From Bacteroidales bacterium UBA3290 (GTDB taxonomy: Bacteria > Bacteroidota > Bacteroidia > Bacteroidales > UBA932): a stretch of 11,677 nt of DNA. Below are positions 5,875 to 11,677 of this stretch, piece after piece. Both the position numbers and the translations under genes were made by a program. Position 1 is the first letter of the stretch. Each line of letters begins with the position of its first letter. The stretch is from contig DETK01000032.1 of the NCBI GenBank assembly GCA_002361615.1, positions 144,608 to 156,284 of the forward strand, given 5' to 3'. Under the pieces are notes generated by a model that saw only the letters and a program-made list of their open reading frames with translations, ran no database searches and was not told the origin of the DNA.

Positions 5875-7488
5875 TTAGTCGGTGACACCGTCACGGAGGG
5901 AAGGATTCTCATCGGTGACAGGCTGGTGTCCGCCCGTGTTGTCCTCGATGGCGAAGTTGGTGTTGAGCTCACCCTGCGGGAAGCGCATCAGCAACCACGG
6001 GTCATCGTTGGGAAGGTTGAAACGGAAGGCAGCGGCAATGTTGCCCTTGTCGTCGTGGAAGCGGACGAGCGGTTTGTTCATACGCTTCATGTCGTTTACG
6101 AAGAAACCTTCGCCCCAGAGCTCGACGCGGCGCTGGAACCAGATTTCGTCGAGGAGCGAACGACCGCCGGCGTCAGCGGAGTAGGAAGGATCACGATAGG
6201 TCTTGACAAAGTTTTCAAGAATCTGCTGAGCCTGCGAGTTGTTGCCCAGACGGGCCTGGCATTCGGCCTGGATCAGGAGCATTTCCTCGACGCGCATCAG
6301 CGGCATGTCTTCATCATTGGAAGTGGTGCCGATGCTGTAGCAACCGAACTTCACGTTCGTATAAGGGAGGTACGGGAGCTTGGCGTCGCCGCCATCACTG
6401 GCATTGGCCACATCGTCGAAGCCGGGCCACTTGAGGCCGTCGAGCAGCGAGGATTCCAGGTTCTCGTCGACCCACCACTGCTTGCGGATGTCGGAAGCGG
6501 GGATTTTGTCGTAGAGGATCTTGTTGATGCAGGTGTAAACCTGGCAGGCAGGCGCGTAACCCCAGGCGGAGAACGAACGCAGCCAGGAAGAGGTCGTCGC
6601 GTAACGATAGACCATGGCCAGGTCGGTGATCATGTCGTAGCCCCAGATCCAGTTGTGGTCGTTGATGTTGTAGAAAGCAGGGACGGAGACTTCCGCGATG
6701 CTGGCCGGCGTGTAACCGCTGGCAGCCTTCTGGGCGTCGTCGTTGGCTTTCTGATAGTCACCCATTTCAAGATAGGCGCGGGCGCGAAGTCCGTGGGCTA
6801 CGTTGCCGTCGATGTACATCTTGGAGGTACGGGAAGCGCCTTCGAGTTTCTCAACAGCGTAGTTGAGGTCGTCGATGATCAGGGCGTACACTTCCTTGAC
6901 GGTAGCGCGCGGGTTGTTGGTGAAATCGGTGGTCTCCTGGGTCACGATCGGCACGCAGGGCTTGTCACCGGCAACGGTATAGCTGAACTGGAAACCGTTG
7001 GCCAGCAGCATATAGCTCCATGCACGGAGGGCACGGGCCTGCGCCATCATGTTGATGGAGTTGGGATCGGTCACATCCTCACCGAAACCGCTGAGGAAGG
7101 TATTGACAGAGGCGATCATGTTGTAAGGAGCACGGTAGCGGATGGCCGGGTTACGGTAGTTGGCGTTGCGGGAGGAAAGCTCGCCGCAGACGCTGAACCA
7201 GTTGTAACCGCTGTCGGCAATCAGGGCATCGGCACCTTCAAGGTCGTTGCAGAACAGGATCATCAGGAACTCCCAGTCGTCCGGAGTGGAATACATCTTG
7301 GCCGGGCGTCCGATGTCGGAAAACATACCGGCAAACGGGGCGGCGGCACGCTGGGGAGCGATGGTATAGGTCTCCTGGACCTGCGTGGAGAGCATCGTGT
7401 CGCTCTGCGGCACGACGTTGGTGATATCGGCGCAGGACGCCAGGGCAAGTCCAACCAATATAATCGAGAGTAATTTGATACGTTTCAT
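5875..7488 (-). CDS. SusD/RagB-family nutrient-binding outer-membrane lipoprotein
   Basis: This is a 537-residue SusD-family lipoprotein, close to the usual family length. The signal peptide ends in lipobox LALASC (C19). Family landmarks include AQARALRAWSYMLLANGF (149-166), the TPR-like GNVAHGLRARAYLEMGDY (228-245), MRVEEMLLIQAE (398-409), IWFQRRVELWGEG (449-461) and the C-terminal RFPQGELNTN (502-511). SusD proteins form the lid over the SusC barrel and capture ligand at the cell surface. The ligand (glycan or peptide) cannot be read from the sequence. The gene starts 18 bp after the SusC stop, and its upstream gap is purine-rich (AAAGAAGAAAG) rather than a classical SD. It is clearly co-transcribed with SusC and the following lipoprotein. 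Confidence 0.95.
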   Translation of the reverse strand: MKRIKLLSIILVGLALASCADITNVVPQSDTMLSTQVQETYTIAPQRAAAPFAGMFSDIGRPAKMYSTPDDWEFLMILFCNDLEGADALIADSGYNWFSVCGELSSRNANYRNPAIRYRAPYNMIASVNTFLSGFGEDVTDPNSINMMAQARALRAWSYMLLANGFQFSYTVAGDKPCVPIVTQETTDFTNNPRATVKEVYALIIDDLNYAVEKLEGASRTSKMYIDGNVAHGLRARAYLEMGDYQKANDDAQKAASGYTPASIAEVSVPAFYNINDHNWIWGYDMITDLAMVYRYATTSSWLRSFSAWGYAPACQVYTCINKILYDKIPASDIRKQWWVDENLESSLLDGLKWPGFDDVANASDGGDAKLPYLPYTNVKFGCYSIGTTSNDEDMPLMRVEEMLLIQAECQARLGNNSQAQQILENFVKTYRDPSYSADAGGRSLLDEIWFQRRVELWGEGFFVNDMKRMNKPLVRFHDDKGNIAAAFRFNLPNDDPWLLMRFPQGELNTNFAIEDNTGGHQPVTDENPSLRDGVTD

Positions 7489-7506
7489 TTCTTTCTTCTT
7501 TAAAGG

Positions 7507-10500
7507 TTAGAACGTAAGGGAGATACCGCCCGTGACAGTACGCATCGGAGCGTAGGAGCTGGTGTTGATACCGGCACCGCTGGTCATCGTACCCAGACCC
7601 ATGTTGAAGCGCGGGTCCATACCCTTGCGGACAGAGAAGACAGCGAGGTTCTCACCGGCCACATAGAGGCGGAGCGAGCTGATGGCGATCTTGTTGGTCC
7701 AACGGGTCGGGAAGGTGTAACCCAAGGTGACGTTGTTGATGCTCAAGTAGTTGGAAGATACCAGGAAGCGGTCGGTTGCGGACTGGGCCTCAGCGAAGAC
7801 ACCGTTACGAGGAATCTCGTTGCTGGGGTTCTCAGGCGTCCACGCCTTGAGGGCGTCGCGGTGCCATGCGGAACCCTTCTGGTCCTGCGTCCACATCAAC
7901 TGCTGGTAGGAACCGTCGTAGAACTTACCGCCGAGCTGGAAGGAGCACTGCGCGGAAAGGTCGAAGCCGTAGGCGGTCAGAGAGGTGCCGAAACCACCGT
8001 AGAGCTTGGGCATCACACTGCCGAGCTTGTATTGGGTGGCCTGGTCGAAGACGTCGGTGGTCTCATCCCTTTCGCTGGTGATGTTGCCGTTGGCGTCTTT
8101 CTCTACGATGTGTTTCCAGTAGAGAGGATAACCCGTCTCCTGGTTCACACCGGCGAACTTGTACATGAAGGCGTCGTAGAGGGAGCCGCCGACCTCGATG
8201 ATGGAGTTGGAGTTCCGGATACCGTTCTCCGAGACGCTCGGGTCGAGGGAGAGGATGATGTTCTTGTAGTGGCTCAGGTTGACGTTCCAGTTCCAACGGA
8301 CGTTCCGGGTATTGATGATGTTGCCGTCGAGGGTCACCTCGAAACCACGGTTCATGATGTCGCCCACGTTGACAGGGACACGGCCGGTCGGGTTACCGGC
8401 GGAAAACGGAACGTTCTTCGAATAGAGGAGGTCTTCGGTCTTGCGGGCGAAGTACTCGACGCTACCGTTGAGCACGCCGTGGAGGAGTTCGAAATCGAAG
8501 CCTACGTTGAAGGATTTGGAAGTTTCCCAGGTCAGGTCTTCATTACCCTTGTAGCTGAGGACGAGGGAGTACTCGCCGGTCTCCTCGTTGTAGGAGTGGG
8601 TGTACTGGTCGGCCCAGGGATAGAGGGCATTGAGGTTGTCGTTACCCTGCTGACCGTAGCTGACCTTGAATTTCAGCATGTCGAGCCAGCTGCTGTTGCG
8701 GAGGAATTCCTCGTTGCTGACGAGCCAGGCGCCGCCCACGCTCCAGAAGTTGCCCCACTGGTGACCCGGAGCGAAACGCGAAGAAGCGTCGCGACGGAAG
8801 GAACCGCTGACGAAGTACCGGCCGGCGTAGTCATACTGTGCGCGTGCCAGGAAACCCTTCGACATGTAGGTGTTGGTGTAGGAGTTGGCACGGGTGCCCG
8901 TAGTGCCGTCGCCATTGCCGAGCTCACCCACGATCGGGTTGAACAGGTGGTCTTTCTGACCCGAGAGTCTCTGGCTCTTTCGGTTGTACTGCTCGTAACC
9001 GGCCAGGATGTCGAGGTTGTGGTTGCTGGCACCGAAGTCGGTCTTGTATTCAGCCAGGTACTGCTGGTTGATGGCGAACATGCGGTCGTGCTGGACGTAA
9101 GCCAGACCGTCGATCGAAGCGCCGCTGCCGAAGATCGAGCTGAGCTCGGAGTCGCGGGTGTTGTCGCTGGTCAGGTTGAGGTTGGCGGTCAGGGTCAGTC
9201 CGCGCAGCGGGGTGAAGATGGCGCCGGCCTTGCCGATGAACACGTCGGAATAGTAGTTGGTGACATCATACTCGTTGTCGCGGATGGCGTTGCCCACCAC
9301 GGACGGACGGATGAAGTTCGTCTGGTTGGAGTCATAGACGATACGGCCGTTGACGGTCTTGATCGAACCGTCGGCGTTGCGGACGTACAGCGGGTAGATA
9401 GGACCCATGTTGTTGGCCACGTAGAACACGTTGCCCGAGGAACCCCAGGAACCGTTGGAACCGTTGGTGCGGGAGTCGGCATGGCTGAAGCTCATGGAGG
9501 TGGTCATCTTGAACCACTTCTTCACCTGGTAGTCGGCGTTGATACGGCCGGTGTAACGTTTGTACTCGGAGTTGCTGATGATACCGCCGTCATCCACGAA
9601 ACCGCCGCTCGCATAGTAGTTGAAGCGCTCGCCGGAACCGCTGACGGAAAGGTTGTACTCCTGACGGAACGAGTTGTGGAAGACTTCGTTGTACCAGTCA
9701 TCAGGCGTATAGTAGTATTCGCCGTCGCTGTAGCCGAGGGTGGCGTGGGGGTTCAGACGCAGGTTCGTACCGATGAGCTTTTCGCCTGCGGGATAGCTGA
9801 ACACACGGTAACCCAGACCGCCGCTCGTGCTGAACAGCTGCTGGTCCGCGAAAGCATAGGCCTGCGCAGTGGTGTGCGTGGTCTTGCCGTCGCCGATCAG
9901 GTGCTTGTAGTACAGCAGCTGATAATAGGTTTCATAGTACTGGCCCGGGTCGGTGATCACATCGTAGTTGGGGATCAGTCGGCTGTTGGAGCCGAGGCGG
10001 GCGTCGAACTTGATCTTCGCGTCGCCGGTACCCTTCTTCGTGGTGATCAGGATGACACCGTTTGCACCGCGGTTACCGTAGATGGCCGATGCGGAAGCAT
10101 CCTTCAGTACGGACATCGACTCGACGTCGTTCGGGTTGATGTCTTTGATGGAGCCTTCGAAAGGAGAGCCGTCAACGACGATAAGCGGGCTCGAGCTGGC
10201 GCTCATGGATCCGACACCACGGATGCGGATCGTGGGGCCGCCGCTCGTCGGGTCACCGGAAGCGGAAATGACCTGGACACCCGGAGAAGTACCTGCCAGG
10301 GCGTTTGTCACGTTCGTGGAGACCTTCTTCTCGATTTCATCGCTCTTGACCATGGCTGCGGAACCGGTAAACGAACTCTTCGTCGATGTACCGTAGGCCA
10401 CCACGATGGTCTCCTCCAGGAATTCCTGGCTCGGAGCGAGTGCGGCGTTGACCACAGCTTTTCCTTCGATGGCGACTTCGAGATTCTCGTAGCCGACAAA

Positions 10501-10722
10501 ACTGAAGACAAGCACGCCGTTGCTCGGGGCGGTGAGTTGGAAGTTACCGTCCAGATCAGTGGAGGCGCCGGTCATCGTTCCTTTCAGGCTCACCGAAGCG
10601 AACGGGATGACTTCTCCTGTGCTTGCATCAGTCACCGTACCTTTCACCTGGATGTTCTGGGCGAAAAGGCCGACCGAACAAACAAGCAAAAGGCCTGTCA
10701 AAATAAGTCTGATCTTTTTCAT
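7507..10722 (-). CDS. SusC/RagA-family TonB-dependent outer-membrane transporter
   Basis: This 1071-residue TonB-dependent porin imports bound nutrient across the outer membrane using proton motive force. A signal peptide (1-21, cut after LFA) is followed by a carboxypeptidase-regulatory-like beta-sandwich (about 25-98, VKGTVTDASTGEVIPFASV), a TonB-box-like segment EETIVVAYGT (103-112), the plug domain (about 115-230) with the SusC signature ending SAIYGNRGANGVILITTKKG (212-231), and a long beta-barrel. It ends in an aromatic residue (GGISLTF), as outer-membrane barrels need for BAM assembly. It is the first gene of the uptake operon and sits behind a 176-bp AT-rich control region. The length is usual for the family. 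No frameshift or missing landmark is seen. Confidence 0.96.
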   Translation of the reverse strand: MKKIRLILTGLLLVCSVGLFAQNIQVKGTVTDASTGEVIPFASVSLKGTMTGASTDLDGNFQLTAPSNGVLVFSFVGYENLEVAIEGKAVVNAALAPSQEFLEETIVVAYGTSTKSSFTGSAAMVKSDEIEKKVSTNVTNALAGTSPGVQVISASGDPTSGGPTIRIRGVGSMSASSSPLIVVDGSPFEGSIKDINPNDVESMSVLKDASASAIYGNRGANGVILITTKKGTGDAKIKFDARLGSNSRLIPNYDVITDPGQYYETYYQLLYYKHLIGDGKTTHTTAQAYAFADQQLFSTSGGLGYRVFSYPAGEKLIGTNLRLNPHATLGYSDGEYYYTPDDWYNEVFHNSFRQEYNLSVSGSGERFNYYASGGFVDDGGIISNSEYKRYTGRINADYQVKKWFKMTTSMSFSHADSRTNGSNGSWGSSGNVFYVANNMGPIYPLYVRNADGSIKTVNGRIVYDSNQTNFIRPSVVGNAIRDNEYDVTNYYSDVFIGKAGAIFTPLRGLTLTANLNLTSDNTRDSELSSIFGSGASIDGLAYVQHDRMFAINQQYLAEYKTDFGASNHNLDILAGYEQYNRKSQRLSGQKDHLFNPIVGELGNGDGTTGTRANSYTNTYMSKGFLARAQYDYAGRYFVSGSFRRDASSRFAPGHQWGNFWSVGGAWLVSNEEFLRNSSWLDMLKFKVSYGQQGNDNLNALYPWADQYTHSYNEETGEYSLVLSYKGNEDLTWETSKSFNVGFDFELLHGVLNGSVEYFARKTEDLLYSKNVPFSAGNPTGRVPVNVGDIMNRGFEVTLDGNIINTRNVRWNWNVNLSHYKNIILSLDPSVSENGIRNSNSIIEVGGSLYDAFMYKFAGVNQETGYPLYWKHIVEKDANGNITSERDETTDVFDQATQYKLGSVMPKLYGGFGTSLTAYGFDLSAQCSFQLGGKFYDGSYQQLMWTQDQKGSAWHRDALKAWTPENPSNEIPRNGVFAEAQSATDRFLVSSNYLSINNVTLGYTFPTRWTNKIAISSLRLYVAGENLAVFSVRKGMDPRFNMGLGTMTSGAGINTSSYAPMRTVTGGISLTF

Positions 10723-10898
10723 TTGGAAAAGTTTTGTTGGTTAATTAGATTGATTTTTTTGGTACGATTTCAATTTTTGAGTGTGTTTTGTTAAAAAACT
10801 TTTGTCCTGCTTACAATTTTGTATTGTTAATAACAATATTTTCCCTGCTAAATTAAAGAAAATTCTTCATTTGAACAATTAATTACTGAAAAGATTTG
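10723..10898 (-). promoter_or_regulatory. AT-rich promoter/leader region of the SusC operon
   Basis: This gap lies between the carbonic anhydrase terminator and the SusC start and is far richer in A+T than the genes around it. No ORF or Shine-Dalgarno is seen. On the minus strand, TAATTTAG at 10848-10855 loosely resembles the -7 consensus TAnnTTTG, with an ATTG about 20 bp further upstream (10876-10879), giving a weak promoter candidate. Two copies of AGCAGG (minus strand; 10844-10849 and 10806-10811) flank a 17-bp palindrome at 10822-10838. Confidence 0.55.
10813..10838. promoter_or_regulatory. Candidate operator: palindrome with 10-bp-phased half-sites
   Basis: TATTGTTA-A-TAACAATA (10822-10838) is a perfect inverted repeat of 8-bp arms around one base. 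Together with an extra ACAAT at 10813, it makes three half-sites of alternating orientation starting at 10813, 10823 and 10833, exactly 10 bp apart, so they face the same side of the helix. It lies just downstream of the weak -7 candidate of the SusC operon. This is the pattern of a dimeric regulator site; the protein is unknown. Confidence 0.5.
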
Positions 10899-10933
10899 AA
10901 AAAAAGGGGCAGTTTTCCTAAAACTGCCCCTTT
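10899..10933 (-). terminator. Rho-independent terminator after the carbonic anhydrase gene
   Basis: On the minus strand, a 14-bp perfect stem (10920-10933 with 10903-10916) with a 3-nt loop is followed by Ts opposite the A-run 10899-10905. It starts 36 nt after the stop codon at 10970. It should end the rpoC-carbonic anhydrase transcript and insulate the SusC operon. A weaker T-rich stretch (CATTTTT) also follows on the plus strand. Confidence 0.92.
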
Positions 10934-10969
10934 CATTTTTATAGGGATTTGTACCTGATTGCTTACAGA

Positions 10970-11476
10970 TTATTTGTACCAATCCTTATACAGAAGATAC
11001 CCTTGCGCGTTTTTGTGGGCGGAAGCCGTAATTTGTTCACTTCCTTCCTTGATTTTTTTGGCAGGGACACCGGCATAGACACCGGGTTCGAGGACCTGGT
11101 TGGAAGGGACCACGGCGCCGGCTGCGATGATGGTGCCGTCGGGGATTTCGGCGTTGTCCATCAGGATGGCGCCCATGCCCACCAGCACGTCGTTGCCGAC
11201 CTTGGCTCCGTGTACCACGGCGTTGTGACCGACCGATACATCGTCGCCGATGATGGTCACGCTGCGCTGGTAGAGCGTGTGGACGCTTGCGTTGTCCTGG
11301 ATGTTGACGCGATTGCCGATCTTGATGGTGTTCACGTCACCGCGCAGAACCACTCCATACCAGATGCTGCAATCATCGCCGATGGTTACATCGCCGATGA
11401 TCACAGCATTCTCTGCAATGAAGCAATTCTTTCCGATCTTCGGGGTAAAACCTCTCAGGGGACGGATGATTGCCAT
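10970..11476 (-). CDS. Gamma-class carbonic anhydrase-like hexapeptide-repeat protein
   Basis: This 168-residue cytoplasmic protein has the left-handed beta-helix fold (YrdA/PaaY/CamH-like group). Hexapeptide-type repeats with Ile/Val spacing run from about residue 12 to 125 (for example AVIIGDVTIGDDCSIWYGVV). The three metal-ligand histidines of gamma carbonic anhydrases are present as H66 (NASVHT), H84 (SVGHNA) and H89 (VVHG). The conserved R45 and D47 (LRGDVN) and Q60 (NIQDN) are also there, so metal binding is very likely. CO2 hydration is plausible, although many family members have weak or untested activity. The start gives the typical MAIIRPLRGFTPKIG N-terminus. No Shine-Dalgarno is seen. 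The gene starts 8 bp after the rpoC stop and is followed by a strong terminator, so it is probably the last gene of the rpo transcript. Confidence 0.93.
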   Translation of the reverse strand: MAIIRPLRGFTPKIGKNCFIAENAVIIGDVTIGDDCSIWYGVVLRGDVNTIKIGNRVNIQDNASVHTLYQRSVTIIGDDVSVGHNAVVHGAKVGNDVLVGMGAILMDNAEIPDGTIIAAGAVVPSNQVLEPGVYAGVPAKKIKEGSEQITASAHKNAQGYLLYKDWYK

Positions 11477-11484
11477 GGTACGGT

Positions 11485-11677
11485 CTAGAATTTCTTTCGC
11501 GAAGCGGTGAGCTTCTGGTAGTCGTCGAGCGAGGCCACGATCAGGTTGTCGAACTCGCGCTGACCAGTACCGGCCGGAATCAGGTGGCCGCAGATCACGT
11601 TCTCCTTCAGGCCTTCGAGGGTGTCGATCTTGCCGCGGATCGCAGCGTCGGACAGCACCTTGGTGGTCTCCTGGAAG
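11485..11677 (-). CDS. rpoC: RNA polymerase beta' subunit, C-terminal end (partial)
   Basis: The right edge of the window holds the last 63 codons of a minus-strand gene ending in TAG (11485-11487). The translation begins FQETTKVLSDAAIRGKID and continues through LKENVICGHLIPAGTG. This is the highly conserved C-terminal region of bacterial RNA polymerase beta' (families usually read SFQETTKVL and LKENVI-G-LIPAGTG), part of the core enzyme. The remainder lies outside the window. The tail after the conserved block (REFDNLIVASLDDYQKL) is less conserved. The next gene follows only 8 bp downstream. Confidence 0.95.
   Translation of the reverse strand, partial: FQETTKVLSDAAIRGKIDTLEGLKENVICGHLIPAGTGQREFDNLIVASLDDYQKLTASRKKF

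Noticed and set aside
4108..7473. A 1121-codon open frame on the plus strand, antisense to the SusD and third lipoprotein genes
   Set aside because: It spans two real genes and their gap with no family motif or signal peptide. Long antisense frames arise when the sense genes avoid TTA, CTA and TCA codons, as here. The sense strand has clear families and signal peptides.
5875..10722. Naming the operon a starch or glycan utilisation locus
   Set aside because: SusC/SusD family membership does not define the substrate, and no carbohydrate-active enzyme is in the window.
7861..10794. A 977-codon open frame on the plus strand, antisense to SusC
   Set aside because: Same codon-bias shadow: low-complexity Val/Gly/Asp/Glu-rich translation, no recognisable domain, opposite a textbook SusC.

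Overview
The window looks like a piece of a Bacteroidota (order Bacteroidales) chromosome with GC-rich coding sequence. The main evidence is a complete SusC/SusD outer-membrane nutrient-uptake pair, several lipoproteins with Bacteroidota-style signal peptides, mostly absent Shine-Dalgarno sequences, and a rpoC C-terminus. A genus (for example an Alistipes-like one) cannot be fixed from the sequence.

Layout, left to right. Bases 1-60 are the last codons of a plus-strand glutamate dehydrogenase gene. Bases 61-223 are a non-coding gap between convergent genes, crowded with inverted repeats, including two large stems that share an arm and so exclude each other. Everything after that is on the minus strand, so transcription runs right to left. 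From upstream to downstream the genes are: the 3' end of rpoC (11485-11677); a gamma-class carbonic anhydrase-like gene 8 bp behind it (10970-11476); a strong terminator (10899-10933); an AT-rich regulatory gap (10723-10898); a SusC-like TonB-dependent porin (7507-10722); its SusD-like lipoprotein (5875-7488); a large unrecognised lipoprotein in the SusE/F position (3532-5853); a strong terminator (3484-3513); a lipoprotein subtilisin-like protease (1415-3433); a small lipocalin-like lipoprotein overlapping it by 1 nt (972-1415); and glutamate racemase murI (224-967) 4 bp later.

How the genes may work together. SusC, SusD and the third lipoprotein form a classic outer-membrane uptake operon. 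No carbohydrate-active enzyme is seen beside it. The nearest enzyme is a lipid-anchored subtilase with an intact catalytic triad, so a peptide-import role like that known for RagAB of Porphyromonas gingivalis is a reasonable inference, but not shown. The protease, lipocalin-like protein and murI appear to be a separate transcription unit, cut off from the uptake operon by a terminator.

The most notable points are the alternative-hairpin element at 66-220, three alternating ATTGT half-sites at exact 10-bp spacing upstream of susC, the strongly basic tail of the third lipoprotein, the nearly leaderless protease promoter and the rpoC-carbonic anhydrase linkage. Nothing here clearly amounts to a wholly new system.
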